64,000 nt of DNA. Source: Streptomyces sp. HUAS MG91. GTDB taxonomy: Bacteria; Actinomycetota; Actinomycetes; Streptomycetales; Streptomycetaceae. The notes under the pieces were generated by a model. It ran no database searches, was not told the origin of the DNA, and saw only the letters and a list, made by a program, of their open reading frames with translations. A program made the translations under genes and the position numbers. The stretch lies in the NCBI RefSeq assembly GCF_040529335.1, contig NZ_CP159534.1, forward strand, positions 6,758,001 through 6,822,000, read 5' to 3'. Positions 44,406 to 57,032 of this stretch are shown here, piece after piece; position 1 is the stretch's first letter; each line of letters opens with the position of its first letter.

Positions 44406-46025
44406 TCACGCCCCGAGCCGCAGCTCCCGCCCCTGCCACCGGCGCCGCAGCCACCGGTCGTGGCTCGCGACGACGATCGCGCCGGGGCCGCCGCCCAGGG
44501 CCTCCTCCAGCTCGTCGCACAGCCGCGGCGAGAGATGGTTCGTGGGCTCGTCGAGCAGCAGCAGGTGGGGCGGGCGGGCCACCAGGAGCGCCAGCGCGAG
44601 CCGCCTGCGCTGCCCGACGGAGAGCCGCCCGACGGGTTTGTCCAGGTCGGCCGCGTGCATCAGGCCGAGCGAGAGCAGCGGCACCCGCTCGGCCCGCGCC
44701 GCTCCCACCCCGGACTCGTAGACCGCCGCGACCGTCCGGTCGGGGCGGTCGAACACGGTGTCCTGGGCGAGCAGCCCCACCGTGAGGCCGGGCCGTACGC
44801 GCCGCTCGCCCTCGGCGGCGAGCCGCCCGGCGACCACGGCGAGCAGCGTGGACTTGCCCGTGCCGTTGCCGCCCGTGACCAGCAGCCGGTCGTCCGCCGC
44901 CAGCTCCAGGCCGGTCGGCGCGAGCCGGCCCGGCACCCGGACGTCCCGCAGCTCCACCAGCGGCCGGGGATCGTCCGCGGCAGCCGCGGCCAGCTCCCCG
45001 GCGGCGAACCGCAGCGGGCTCGGCGGCTCGGCGACCCCGGTGCGGGTCAGCTCGTCGAGGCGCCGCGTCGCGTTGCGCACCCGGCGTGAGATCTGGCTCT
45101 GCACCCGGCCCGCCCGGTGGCCGTAGCCCATCTTCTCGTTGTCGCGCGGTCCCCGGTCCGGCGCGACCCGGTGCGCGGTCACGCCCGCCGAGTGGCGCAG
45201 CCGGACCAGCTCCTCCTGCTCCTCGGCCCACCGCCGCTCCCAGCGCTCCCGCTCGGCGTGCTTCTCGCCCAGGTAGGCGCTGTAGTTGCCGCCGTAGCGG
45301 ACCGGGCCGTCCACCGCCGGATCGAGGTCGATCACATCGGTGCAGACGGCGTCCAGGAACGCCCGGTCGTGGCTGGCGATCACCACGGCCGCGGGCAGGT
45401 CCCTGATCTGCTCCTCCAGGAACGCGGCGGCCTCGTCGTCGAGGTGGTTCGTCGGCTCGTCGAGCAGCAGCGCCGAAGGCCGCCGTACGAGGAGCGCGGC
45501 CAGGGCGAGCCGGCCGCGCTGCCCGCCGGACAGTCCGCCCAGCGTGCGGTCGTGGCCGAGCGCGCCGAGCCCGAGGCCTTCCAGCATCAGGGCCGCACGC
45601 CGGTCGGCGTCCCAGGACTCCCGGTCCTGGGCCTGTTCGAGCCGTCGGCCGTAGGCGTCGAGGAGGTCCTGATGGCCGGGGGAGTCCTCGGGGAGAGTGG
45701 CCAGCTCAGCGCCGAGCCGGTCCAGCTCCGCGAGGTCCTCGCGGGCCTCGTGCAGGGCCTCGTCCAGCACTTCGGCGATGGTGGTCGCCGGGTCGAAGGG
45801 CATCTCCTGGTGCAGCAGGCCGAGGTCGTCGGGGCGTTCGACGCTTCCCGAGTCGGGCGCGTCCACCCCGGCAAGCACCCGCAGCAGGGTGGACTTGCCG
45901 ACGCCGTTCTCACCGATCAGGCCGATGCGGTGGCCGGGCGACGCGGTGAGGCCGACGCCGTCGAGGACGCGCCGGTCCCCGAGGACACGGACGAGGTCAT
46001 GGGCGAGCAGAGCGGTCTTTGGCAC
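44406..46025 (-). CDS. ABC-F family ATPase (antibiotic-resistance/ribosome-protection type)
   Basis: 539 residues from GTG 46025. Two ABC domains without membrane segments: Walker A 'GENGVGKST' and 'GGNGTGKST', signatures 'LSGGQRGRLALA' and 'LSVGQRRRLALA', and Walker B 'LLLDEPTNHL' in both. The inter-domain linker is Arg/Glu-rich with 'HRAGRVQSQISRRVRNATRRL', the P-site tRNA interaction motif region. ABC-F proteins act on the ribosome, many giving macrolide, lincosamide or pleuromutilin resistance. It is second in an apparent operon after another ABC-F gene. The start is not certain; the frame is open to 46094. Confidence 0.85.
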   Translation of the reverse strand: MPKTALLAHDLVRVLGDRRVLDGVGLTASPGHRIGLIGENGVGKSTLLRVLAGVDAPDSGSVERPDDLGLLHQEMPFDPATTIAEVLDEALHEAREDLAELDRLGAELATLPEDSPGHQDLLDAYGRRLEQAQDRESWDADRRAALMLEGLGLGALGHDRTLGGLSGGQRGRLALAALLVRRPSALLLDEPTNHLDDEAAAFLEEQIRDLPAAVVIASHDRAFLDAVCTDVIDLDPAVDGPVRYGGNYSAYLGEKHAERERWERRWAEEQEELVRLRHSAGVTAHRVAPDRGPRDNEKMGYGHRAGRVQSQISRRVRNATRRLDELTRTGVAEPPSPLRFAAGELAAAAADDPRPLVELRDVRVPGRLAPTGLELAADDRLLVTGGNGTGKSTLLAVVAGRLAAEGERRVRPGLTVGLLAQDTVFDRPDRTVAAVYESGVGAARAERVPLLSLGLMHAADLDKPVGRLSVGQRRRLALALLVARPPHLLLLDEPTNHLSPRLCDELEEALGGGPGAIVVASHDRWLRRRWQGRELRLGA

Positions 46026-46103
46026 GGGGAACCGTCCGATGCGATCGAGGGGCGGCCCGCCGGGCGGCAGCCTCGGGCGCGGGCCATCGAGCACACCGGC
46101 GGG

Positions 46104-47738
<1,635 letters not shown>

Positions 47739-47797
47739 GGAAGTGACCTCGCGGAAGAGCGGGCAGACAGACAGAGCTCTGCCCTGAGTGACGTGGG

Positions 47798-47858
47798 AAA
47801 AAGGGGTACGACGAACCGGCCACTCCGGCACAGCGCTCTTTCAGCGCCCTCCGGTGGC
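47798..47858 (-). promoter_or_regulatory. Stem-loop and T run upstream of the ABC-F gene (possible attenuator)
   Basis: On the minus strand, GCCACCGG (47858-47851) can pair with CCGGAGTGGC (47828-47819, one bulge), enclosing a small GCGCT hairpin. A run of five T lies 16 bases further, at 47802-47798. It sits between the 20-codon leader ORF and the ABC-F start. The distance to the T run is longer than in standard intrinsic terminators. Confidence 0.35.
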
Positions 47859-47874
47859 CTGCCGGATCCGGGTC

Positions 47875-47937
47875 TCACCCGGAGATGTCGTCGTCACCCG
47901 CCACGACTGCCACTCCTCGCTCACAGACTGTTCGCAT
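47875..47937 (-). CDS. Possible 20-residue leader peptide of the ABC-F operon
   Basis: ATG 47937 to TGA 47875, 'MRTVCERGVAVVAGDDDISG', 136 bases before the ABC-F start. No Shine-Dalgarno site; the palindrome CCGTA-N5-TACGG (47955-47969) just upstream may be an operator. Leader peptides are common in front of ABC-F resistance genes, but there is no independent proof this one is translated. Confidence 0.35.
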   Translation of the reverse strand: MRTVCERGVAVVAGDDDISG

Positions 47938-47987
47938 ACAACAGATCACATAAACCGTATCAGGTACGGCGTCGGTACGGTCGTCCG

Positions 47988-48422
47988 TCAGCCGCGGAGG
48001 TGGCGGCTCACGTCGCCCACCAGGTGGATGCGCACCCGGCGTTCGACGAACCGCCACTCCCCGTCGCGGCGGGCGAAGCGGTCGCGGTAACGGCCCGCGG
48101 CCACCGGCTGCAACGGCAGCTCGGGCAGCTCCTGGAAGACCGTGACGTAGGAGCGGGCCGAGGCGGTGCCGGCCGCGTCGTCGACGTCCACCGCGATGTT
48201 GGTCGTCACGTGGTGGGTGCGCGGTGTGCCGTCCTCGTACAGGATCACGCTCTCCCGGAGCATCCGCTCGACGGCCTCGGCGCCCTCGACCGGCGGGCCG
48301 CTGCCGATGAACACGGCCTCGGCCAGCAGCGCGCCGACCCCGGCGAAGTCCCCGGTGTCGACCAGCTCCGCGTACCGGGTGATGAGGTGGGTCACGGCGA
48401 AGGTGTCCGCGGCGGTGTCCAT
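47988..48422 (-). CDS. SnoaL/NTF2-like domain protein
   Basis: 144 residues with the NTF2 cone fold: helix 'AVTHLITRYAELVDTGDFAGVGALL', strand 'EAVFIGSG', and 'THHVTTNIAVDVDDAAGTASARSYVTVFQ' followed by 'RYRDRFARRDGEWRFVERRVRIH', the SnoaL-like ketosteroid-isomerase-type pattern. Such proteins may be enzymes (isomerase, dehydratase) or ligand binders; specificity unknown. Divergent from the acyl-CoA synthetase by about 145 bases. Confidence 0.82.
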   Translation of the reverse strand: MDTAADTFAVTHLITRYAELVDTGDFAGVGALLAEAVFIGSGPPVEGAEAVERMLRESVILYEDGTPRTHHVTTNIAVDVDDAAGTASARSYVTVFQELPELPLQPVAAGRYRDRFARRDGEWRFVERRVRIHLVGDVSRHLRG

Positions 48423-48566
48423 GTCCGCGAGCGTAGACGATCATCCGCCGCGACTCGCGAAATGCCCGGTGACGAGGGGGTACGAACTCGTGGCGGGCGC
48501 GGTTAGGTTGCTCACCGGGCGGGCCCGAGCGGGGCCCGCCCGCCGGGCAATCAAGGAGGACCGCCG

Positions 48567-50189
48567 GTGACCGCCCCCTCGACCGCACTCTCGTACACGC
48601 ACGGCACCAGTGCGACGCCCCTGCTCGGCGACACCATCGGCGCCAATCTCCAGCGCGCCGTCGACGCCTGGCCCGACCGCGAGGCGCTCGTCGACGTGCC
48701 GAGCGGCCGCCGCTGGACGTACCGCCGGTTCGGCGCGGACGTCGAGGAGCTGGCGCGCGGACTGCTCGCGCGGGGCGTCGCGAAGGGGGACCGGGTCGGC
48801 ATCTGGGCGGTCAACTGCCCCGAGTGGGTGCTCGTCCAGTACGCGACCGCGCGCATCGGCGCCATCATGGTGAACATCAACCCGGCCTACCGGGCGCACG
48901 AACTGGGCTACGTGCTGCGGCAGTCGGGCGTCGGCGTGCTCATCGCGTCGACCGGGCACAAGGGCACCGACTATCGCGACCTCGTGCGGCAGGTGGCGCC
49001 CGACTGCCCCGAGCTGCGCGAGCGCGTCTTCATCGGCGAGGACAGCTGGGACGCGCTCGTCGGGGCCGCGCAGACGGTGACGGCCGGGCAACTGGCCGAG
49101 CGCGAGGCCGAGTTGTCCTGCGACGACCCGGTCAACATCCAGTACACCTCGGGCACGACCGGCTTCCCCAAGGGCGCCACCCTCTCCCACCACAACATCC
49201 TCAACAACGGCTTCTGGGTGGGCGAGACCGTCGGGTACAGCGAGCAGGACCGGGTGTGCCTGCCCGTGCCCTTCTACCACTGCTTCGGGATGGTGATGGG
49301 CAACCTCGGCGTCACCTCGCACGGTGCCTGCATCGTCATCCCCGCCCCGTCGTTCGAACCGGCGGCCACGCTGCGCGCCGTGCAGGAGGAGCGGTGCACC
49401 TCGCTGTACGGCGTGCCGACCATGTTCATCGCCGAGCTGAACCTGCCGGACTTCGCCGACTACGACCTGTCGAGCCTGCGCACCGGGATCATGGCGGGCT
49501 CGCCGTGTCCCGTGGAGGTGATGAAGCGGGTCGTCGCCGAGATGCACATGGCCGAGGTCTCCATCTGCTACGGCATGACCGAGACCTCGCCCGTCTCGCT
49601 GCAGACCCGCCGCGACGACGATCTGGAGCGCCGCACCGGCACCGTCGGCCGCGTCCTGCCGCACATCGAGGTCAAGGTGATCGACCCGGTCACCGGCGTC
49701 ACCCTGCCGCGCGGCGAACCCGGCGAGCTGTGCACCCGCGGCTACAGCGTCATGCTCGGCTACTGGGGAGAGCCGGAGAAGACCGCCGAGGTCGTCGACG
49801 CCGGACGCTGGATGCACACCGGCGACCTGGCGGTGCTGCGCGAGGACGGGTACGCGCAGATCGTCGGCCGCATCAAGGACATGATCATCCGCGGCGGCGA
49901 GAACATCTACCCGCGCGAGATCGAGGAGTTCCTGTACGGGCATCCGAGGATCGCCGATGTCCAGGTGGTCGGGGTGCCGCACGAGAAGTACGGGGAAGAG
50001 GTCCTGGCCTGCGTGATCCTGCGGGACCCCGCGGACCCCCTCACCCTGGACGAGCTGCGCGCGTACTGCCGCGACCGGCTCGCGCACTACAAGGTGCCGA
50101 CCCGGCTGCGGCTGCTCGACGCGTTCCCGATGACGGTCAGCGGCAAGGTCCGCAAGATCGAGCTGCGCGAGGAGTACCGGCCGCGGTGA
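48567..50189 (+). CDS. Fatty acyl-CoA synthetase, AMP-binding
   Basis: 540 residues. Motifs: '[11 protein letters not shown]', '[10 protein letters not shown]', 'TGDLAVL', '[16 protein letters not shown]' and the C-terminal Lys in '[10 protein letters not shown]'. It belongs to the FadD3/acsA-like medium/long-chain group. GTG 48567 is preceded by AAGGAGGA. No other fatty acid genes are adjacent, so its substrate cannot be refined. Confidence 0.9.
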   Translation: MTAPSTALSYTHGTSATPLLGDTIGANLQRAVDAWPDREALVDVPSGRRWTYRRFGADVEELARGLLARGVAKGDRVGIWAVNCPEWVLVQYATARIGAIMVNINPAYRAHELGYVLRQSGVGVLIASTGHKGTDYRDLVRQVAPDCPELRERVFIGEDSWDALVGAAQTVTAGQLAEREAELSCDDPVNIQYTSGTTGFPKGATLSHHNILNNGFWVGETVGYSEQDRVCLPVPFYHCFGMVMGNLGVTSHGACIVIPAPSFEPAATLRAVQEERCTSLYGVPTMFIAELNLPDFADYDLSSLRTGIMAGSPCPVEVMKRVVAEMHMAEVSICYGMTETSPVSLQTRRDDDLERRTGTVGRVLPHIEVKVIDPVTGVTLPRGEPGELCTRGYSVMLGYWGEPEKTAEVVDAGRWMHTGDLAVLREDGYAQIVGRIKDMIIRGGENIYPREIEEFLYGHPRIADVQVVGVPHEKYGEEVLACVILRDPADPLTLDELRAYCRDRLAHYKVPTRLRLLDAFPMTVSGKVRKIELREEYRPR

Positions 50190-50199
50190 GCCGCGCGGT

Positions 50200-50706
50200 T
50201 CAGCCGTCCCGCCGCATGCACACCCGGGGCCACCGGTCCAGGCCGAGCTCCGCCTCCGCCGCGCGGATCCGGCGCAGGCCCGGGGTGAGCGCGGCCCCGG
50301 TCAGACGGCGGAAGCCGAGCCGCTCGTAGTACGGGGCGTTCCACGGCACCTCGGTGAAGGTCGTCAGGGTCAGCCCCGCCAGGCCCTTGCGGTGGGAGTG
50401 CTCGGCGGCATGCGCGATGAGGGCCCGGCCGACCCCGCGCCGGGCGGTGTCCGGGTGGACGGTGACCTGCTCGATGTGGAAGGCGCCGTCCACCGTCTCG
50501 CCGATCAGGTACGCGAGCACGCTCCCGGAGTCGTCGACGGCCACCCAGGCGTGCCCGGCGGCGCGGTAGCGCTCCAGGTCGGCGAGCGCGGGCGGCTCGT
50601 CGTCGGCGACGGCGTCCATGCCGAGCGGGCGGAACAGCTCGCCCGCGGCCCTCTCCAGCTCTCGCAGGCGGGGCAGTTCGGCCGGCTCGGCGATACGAAT
50701 GATCAT
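50200..50706 (-). CDS. GNAT family N-acetyltransferase
   Basis: 168 residues from ATG 50706. GNAT motif A with the acetyl-CoA loop 'VHPDTARRGVGRALIAHA' and motif B 'NAPYYERLGFRRL'. The long upstream open frame is antisense noise. Substrate unknown. It is 11 bases from the stop of the convergent acyl-CoA synthetase. Confidence 0.86.
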   Translation of the reverse strand: MIIRIAEPAELPRLRELERAAGELFRPLGMDAVADDEPPALADLERYRAAGHAWVAVDDSGSVLAYLIGETVDGAFHIEQVTVHPDTARRGVGRALIAHAAEHSHRKGLAGLTLTTFTEVPWNAPYYERLGFRRLTGAALTPGLRRIRAAEAELGLDRWPRVCMRRDG

Positions 50707-50732
50707 GGAGTCAGTATGCGGCCGGGCACGCC

Positions 50733-51425
50733 CTAGGCGCTCCCGGCGATCATCTCGTCCGCCGGGCTGTTCACCGGCTGCGGCTCCCCGGTCAGGTCGA
50801 GCACGAACAGGGGCACCAACAGTTCGTCCGCGCGGGTGCGGGCCTCGTCCGCGTAGCCCGCGAGGGAGAAGTAGACGCAGGCCGCCGACTCGGTCATCGA
50901 CTGGAGCCACAGGCACTCCACGTCGCGCACCGTCGCGGGCCGCACCGAGGGCTCCAGCTGGGCCACGAGTCCGCGCGCGGCGAGTCCGATGCCGGACGGC
51001 GGGCGCTGGTCGGCGCGGCGCACGTCCGGATAGCCCAGCCAGCGCAGGTACAGCGCGACGGCGGTCACCGCGTCGCGCGCGGTACGGATGGCGACGGGCC
51101 GGAACGCGGGCCGGGGCGGGGTCACGGTCCGCGGCAGCGGTATGTGCTGGGGCGGCGGCGCCTGGTCGTCCTGGACCGGCAGGCGCAGCAGGGCGCCGCA
51201 GTCGCAGCCCAGTTCCGGCCGCGGCCAGCGGTCGCGGCGGCCGCAGACCGGGCACCGCAGGGTGACCCAGTCGTCGTCCCAGGTGTGGTCGCTGACCTCC
51301 TCGGCGGCGGCGCCGCGCACCAGCGGCGGGGCCACCGGCGCACCGCACGCGCACGGCAGTGCCGCGGGCACGTACGTGTGTTCGCGCGGGCAGGCCGGGC
51401 AGCGCACGCGCACGGGCTCGGCCAT
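50733..51425 (-). CDS. Zinc-ribbon-containing hypothetical protein
   Basis: 230 residues from ATG 51425 (AGGGGG four bases upstream; GTG 51428 precedes it). The N-terminal third carries four Cys pairs ('VRCPACPRE', 'PCACGAP', 'RCPVCGRRD', 'GCDCGALL') suited to two zinc ribbons. The rest is alpha-helical ('TARDAVTAVALYLRWLGYPDV'), reminiscent of a restriction-endonuclease-like or TPR module, but no function is recognised. Confidence 0.65.
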   Translation of the reverse strand: MAEPVRVRCPACPREHTYVPAALPCACGAPVAPPLVRGAAAEEVSDHTWDDDWVTLRCPVCGRRDRWPRPELGCDCGALLRLPVQDDQAPPPQHIPLPRTVTPPRPAFRPVAIRTARDAVTAVALYLRWLGYPDVRRADQRPPSGIGLAARGLVAQLEPSVRPATVRDVECLWLQSMTESAACVYFSLAGYADEARTRADELLVPLFVLDLTGEPQPVNSPADEMIAGSA

Positions 51426-51511
51426 CACACCCCCTAGTGGGCCGAAGGATTCCGGATCGTTCGCGTCTCATCATCCACCTTGACGGCCTTCCTGGCCCCC
51501 CTCTACATTGC

Positions 51512-51547
51512 TTCCATATAGCAGAAGCTAGTTTCCACAATACGGAA
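51512..51547. promoter_or_regulatory. Tandem operator upstream of gcl
   Basis: Two 15-bp sites, TTCCATATAGCAGAA (51512-51526) and TTCCACAATACGGAA (51533-51547), start 21 bp apart, 116-151 bases before the gcl start. A mirror-image copy lies upstream of hyi (57897-57932). The second site is a near palindrome with TTCC/GGAA arms. Confidence 0.7.
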
Positions 51548-51662
51548 ATGCACGACGGAATTCAGAGCTCGCCGCGGGGCGCGACGGGAGCGCGAATCCG
51601 ACATCCGAAGAACCAGCAGACAAGACAGTGACCGCCAGTCACCGCAGGAGTCGGGAGCACTC

Positions 51663-53450
<1,788 letters not shown>

Positions 53451-53476
53451 TGCCGTAAGGGAAGTCCACAGGGCCA

Positions 53477-53512
53477 CGGGCGGGCCACCGGTGCACACCG
53501 GTGGCCCGCCCG
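53477..53512 (+). terminator. Strong hairpin after gcl
   Basis: 17-bp perfect arms (53477-53493, 53496-53512) with a two-base centre, 26 bases after the gcl stop. Confidence 0.85.
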
Positions 53513-53575
53513 CTTGTGCTGTCGGTGCGGTGGCCTACCGTTCATGACATCGGCCCAAGATCCGCGGGGAGTCGC

Positions 53576-54007
53576 ATGGGTGCATGGATGGACTACTTCA
53601 GCGCAGTCGACGACGAGGCGGCGGCGGAGCAGCTGGACGCCGGCGAGGTGCCCGGCGCGGTGTGCGGCAACGGCATCGACCCGGCCGTGATGATCGCCCA
53701 TCTGGAGGCCCTGCTGACCGGCCGCGGCTACGAGGAGGTGCGGGCCCAGCCCCGCCAGTGCGCCCTCGTCGCGCAGGAGGGCGACTGCGCGGTCGTCGTG
53801 ACCACGCTGACGGACGCGCTGCGGGACGCGCTGGCCGGCGCCGGGCCGCGGGAGCTGCGGTCGGCCGCGGTGGCCTGGGGCCGCACCGAGGAGTTCGACG
53901 GGGACGAGGCCGAGGACGAACTGGCGGCGCTGGTCGAGTCGTTCGCCGAGCTGGCGCGCGAGGCGCGGGCGTCCGGCCACCGGCTGTACTGCCGCGTCAG
54001 CATGTGA
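53576..54007 (+). CDS. Conserved hypothetical protein
   Basis: 143 residues from ATG 53576 (GGGGA upstream). The open frame begins at 53501, but that lies within the gcl terminator. Acidic, starts 'MGAWMDYFSAVDDEAAAEQL', contains 'NGIDPAVMIAHLEALLTGRGYEEV' and a run of acidic residues near the C-terminus. No known domain recognised; a cytoplasmic soluble protein. Confidence 0.65.
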   Translation: MGAWMDYFSAVDDEAAAEQLDAGEVPGAVCGNGIDPAVMIAHLEALLTGRGYEEVRAQPRQCALVAQEGDCAVVVTTLTDALRDALAGAGPRELRSAAVAWGRTEEFDGDEAEDELAALVESFAELAREARASGHRLYCRVSM

Positions 54008-54021
54008 GCCCACGCAGGAAA

Positions 54022-54057
54022 GAGCCCCCGGGTACGGACCGTCGTACCCGGGGGCTC
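54022..54057 (+). terminator. Hairpin terminator
   Basis: 15-bp perfect arms (54022-54036, 54043-54057) with a six-base loop, just after the hypothetical gene's stop. Confidence 0.8.
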
Positions 54058-54373
54058 CGGTGTGGGAAGTGGTGGCCGTCCGACGGCGCGCGACTGGCGA
54101 GACATGCATGCGCGCCACCGGACGGAGCTTCGGTGGCTGGGACCGCGGCGGCGGTACGAACGGTCTCCGGGCCGCCTGCCTCAGGTCGACAGGGGGCCGG
54201 GAACCTTCACCACCGCACTGGCGCGCACGGCCGCCGCGGTCCTCGTCCGCCCGTACCGCTCCGGGACCACCCCTCATCCGGGCCCCGAAGCGGTTCGGGT
54301 CTGCGCGTACGGAGCTGACCTCCCATCAGTCCCCGTACGCAGTCTGTGCGTCGCCTCGAAAGGCGGGTGCGGC
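54058..54373. other. Intergenic region before catalase stop, no gene seen
   Basis: About 315 bases between a + strand terminator and the minus-strand catalase end. Open frames exist but look random. A weak inverted repeat (54301-54312 with 54333-54342, one bulge) may end the catalase transcript. Confidence 0.35.
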
Positions 54374-55831
54374 TCAGTCCTCGCGCAGGGCGCGGACCGC
54401 CTCCTCCACGCGCTTGCCGTAGTCGGCGTCGGCGGCGTGGAAGTGGGCGAGGTTCTTCTCCACGATGTCGTCGTTCGAGACCTGGGAGAGCCCGCCGGCG
54501 ATGTTCGCCACCAGGCGTCCCTTCTCGTCCTCCGACATCAGGCGGTACAGCTCGCCCGCCTGGAAGAAGTCGTCGTCCTTGGTGTGGGCCGGGGCCTCGT
54601 GCGTGCCCGTGTACCCGGCGACGGCGTACGGCGCGGCCAGCGGGCGGCCGGTCTCGACGGGGCCGTCGAAGGAGTTCGGCTCGTAGTTCTTGCGGGCGCG
54701 GCCGTAGGCGTTGGTCGCCATCAGGCCGTCGCGGCCGTAGTTGTCCGCCTCGGTCGCCTTCGGCGCGTTGACCGGCAGCTGGGTGTGGTTGACGCCCAGG
54801 CGGTAGCGGTGCGCGTCCGCGTAGGCGAACAGCCGGCCCTGGAGCATCTTGTCCGGGGAGGGACCGATGCCGGGCACGAAGTTGTTCGGGGAGAACGCGG
54901 CCTGCTCGACCTCGGCGAAGACGTTGTCCGGGTTGCGGTCGAGGACCAGGCGGCCCACGCGCTGGAGCGGGTAGTCCTTGTGCGGCCACACCTTGGTGAG
55001 GTCGAAGGGGTTGAAGCGGTAGTCCGCCGCCTCGGCCGCGGGCATGATCTGCACGTAGAGCGTCCAGGACGGGTGCACACCGCGCTCGATGGCCTGGAGC
55101 AGGTCCGTCTGGTGCGAGTTGGCGTCCTTGCCGACGATCTCCTGGGCCTGCTCGGCGGAGAGCGAGCGGATGCCCTGGTTCGTCTTGAAGTGGTACTTCA
55201 CGAAGAAGGCTTCGCCCTGCTCGTTCGTCCACTGGTAGGTGTGCGAGCCGTAGCCGTTCATGTGCCGGTACGAGGCCGGGATGCCGCGGTCGCCCATCAG
55301 CCAGGTCACCTGGTGCGTGGCCTCGGGGGCGTGCGCCCAGAAGTCCCAGACGTTCTCCGGCTCCTGCTTGCCCGTGAACGGGTCGCGCTTCTGGGAGTGG
55401 ATGAAGTCGGGGAACTTCAGCGGGTCCTTGATGAAGAACACCGGGGTGTTGTTGCCGACGAGGTCGTAGTTGCCCTCTTCGGTGTAGAACTTCAGGGCGA
55501 AGCCGCGCGGGTCGCGGACGGCGTCCGCGCCGCCGAGGTTGTCGGCGACGGTCGAGAAGCGCAGGAAGACCTCGGTGCGCTTGCCGATCGTGTTCAGGAA
55601 GTCCGCGTGGGTGAAGCCGGTGACGTCGTCGGTCACCTCGAAGTGGCCGTAGGCGCCGGAGCCGCGGGCGTGCACCACGCGCTCCGGGATGCGCTCGCGG
55701 TTGAAGCGGGCGAGCTTCTCCAGGAGGTGCTGGTCCTGGAGCAGGATCGGGCCGCCGACGCCTGCGGTGGCGGAGTTCTGGTTGTCGGCGACTGGGGCGC
55801 CGGACTCGGTCGTGAGCACACGCTTCGGCAT
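54374..55831 (-). CDS. katA: Small-subunit monofunctional haem catalase
   Basis: 485 residues, clade 3 length. Catalytic His in '[20 protein letters not shown]', Asn in '[14 protein letters not shown]', and the proximal haem ligand Tyr in '[17 protein letters not shown]' are present. It destroys hydrogen peroxide. Upstream are two TCAACA-N3-TGTTGA palindromes identical in consensus to the one before the uricase operon, so its expression is likely linked to urate oxidation. No Fur-type catR gene is adjacent, contrary to some streptomycete catalase loci. Confidence 0.95.
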   Translation of the reverse strand: MPKRVLTTESGAPVADNQNSATAGVGGPILLQDQHLLEKLARFNRERIPERVVHARGSGAYGHFEVTDDVTGFTHADFLNTIGKRTEVFLRFSTVADNLGGADAVRDPRGFALKFYTEEGNYDLVGNNTPVFFIKDPLKFPDFIHSQKRDPFTGKQEPENVWDFWAHAPEATHQVTWLMGDRGIPASYRHMNGYGSHTYQWTNEQGEAFFVKYHFKTNQGIRSLSAEQAQEIVGKDANSHQTDLLQAIERGVHPSWTLYVQIMPAAEAADYRFNPFDLTKVWPHKDYPLQRVGRLVLDRNPDNVFAEVEQAAFSPNNFVPGIGPSPDKMLQGRLFAYADAHRYRLGVNHTQLPVNAPKATEADNYGRDGLMATNAYGRARKNYEPNSFDGPVETGRPLAAPYAVAGYTGTHEAPAHTKDDDFFQAGELYRLMSEDEKGRLVANIAGGLSQVSNDDIVEKNLAHFHAADADYGKRVEEAVRALRED

Positions 55832-55912
55832 TGTTTCGAGGCGACCTTCCGTGCAATGGCTGCTGACGATGGCTGCGATGTGGGGGAGCGTAGGTACCCC
55901 TGAACTGCTACG

Positions 55913-55961
55913 TCAACAGTTTGTTGAAGTTATCGACGGAGCTTGTTCAACATTTTGTTGA
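55913..55961. promoter_or_regulatory. Two TCAACA-N3-TGTTGA palindromes upstream of katA
   Basis: Sites TCAACAGTTTGTTGA (55913-55927) and TCAACATTTTGTTGA (55947-55961); the second extends to a 19-bp perfect palindrome (55945-55963). They lie 82-130 bases upstream of katA. The same consensus occurs at 58713-58727 in front of the uricase operon. Confidence 0.75.
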
Positions 55962-55979
55962 ACAGTTGAGCATGCAGGG

Positions 55980-56041
55980 TTCCGGGCCGCGGCGACGCCT
56001 GGGCGCGACAGGACAGGTGTCAGCGCCGCCACGGCCCGGAA
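55980..56041 (-). terminator. Hairpin after the tartronate semialdehyde reductase gene
   Basis: 10-bp arms TTCCGGGCCG (55980-55989) and CGGCCCGGAA (56032-56041), with further inner pairing, located directly beyond the minus-strand stop at 56052. Confidence 0.6.
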
Positions 56042-56051
56042 GTCTTGGGGG

Positions 56052-56948
56052 TCAGGCCACCTGGTTGCCGGAGAGGCGCTCGACGGCGCGCAGCAGGGCG
56101 GAGTGGTCGAGGCCGCCGTCACCCTGGGCGCGCAGCGAGGCGACCAGCTGGGCGACCACGGCGCCGACCGGCAGGGCCGCGCCGACATTGCGGGCGGCGT
56201 CGGTGACGATGCCCATGTCCTTGTGGTGCAGGTCGATGCGGAAGCCCGGCTTGAAATCCCGGTTGAGGAAGTTGTCCTTCTTGCGGGTCAGCACGGTGGA
56301 GCCGGCGAGCCCGCCGTTGAGGACGTCGAGCGCGGCCGTCAGGTCCACGCCGGACTTCTCCAGGAAGACCACGGCCTCGGCGCACGCCTGGATGTTCACG
56401 GCGACGATCAGCTGGTTGGCGGCCTTCACGGTCTGGCCCGAGCCGTGCGGACCGCACAGCACGATGGTCTTGCCGAGGGCGTCCAGGAGCGGCTTCGCCT
56501 CGTCGAAGTCGGCCTGCTCGCCGCCGACCATGATGGACAGCACGGCCTCGATGGCGCCGGCCTCGCCGCCGGAGACGGGCGCGTCGATGACGCGGATGCC
56601 CTTCTCCTTGGCGTTCTTCGCCAGGTCGACCGAGGTCTGCGGGGTGATCGACGACATGTCGACGATCAGCGCGCCCGACCGCGCGTTCTCCAGGATGCCC
56701 TCGGGACCGTAGGCGATCGCCTCGACCTGCGGGGAGGCCGGGACCATGGTGACGATGACGTCGGCGTCCTTGACGGCCTCGGCGATCGACTTCACGGCCG
56801 TGCCGCCGGCCGCGGCGAGCCGGTCCAGCTTGTCCTGCTCCAGGGTGAAGCCCGTGACGTCGTAACCGGCCTTGATCAGGTTCTCCGACATGGGCGAACC
56901 CATGATGCCGAGACCGATCCACGCGACCTTGGGGAGGTTGTTGCTCAT
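56052..56948 (-). CDS. glxR: 2-hydroxy-3-oxopropionate (tartronate semialdehyde) reductase
   Basis: 298 residues of the beta-hydroxyacid dehydrogenase family. Rossmann 'IGLGIMGSPMSENL', 'DAPVSGGEAGA' substrate loop, catalytic Lys in 'GQTVKAANQ', and 'KDMGIVTDAA'. It reduces tartronate semialdehyde, the Gcl product, to D-glycerate with NAD(P)H. It lies 84 bases after hyi in the same direction, likely one operon. Confidence 0.92.
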   Translation of the reverse strand: MSNNLPKVAWIGLGIMGSPMSENLIKAGYDVTGFTLEQDKLDRLAAAGGTAVKSIAEAVKDADVIVTMVPASPQVEAIAYGPEGILENARSGALIVDMSSITPQTSVDLAKNAKEKGIRVIDAPVSGGEAGAIEAVLSIMVGGEQADFDEAKPLLDALGKTIVLCGPHGSGQTVKAANQLIVAVNIQACAEAVVFLEKSGVDLTAALDVLNGGLAGSTVLTRKKDNFLNRDFKPGFRIDLHHKDMGIVTDAARNVGAALPVGAVVAQLVASLRAQGDGGLDHSALLRAVERLSGNQVA

Positions 56949-57032
56949 GAGGGTGACACTCCAAAGGCTCTGAAAACGGTGATACGCCGATGAGTCGGCT
57001 GAGTCGGCTGAGTTGGCGCGGCCGGCGGGCGC

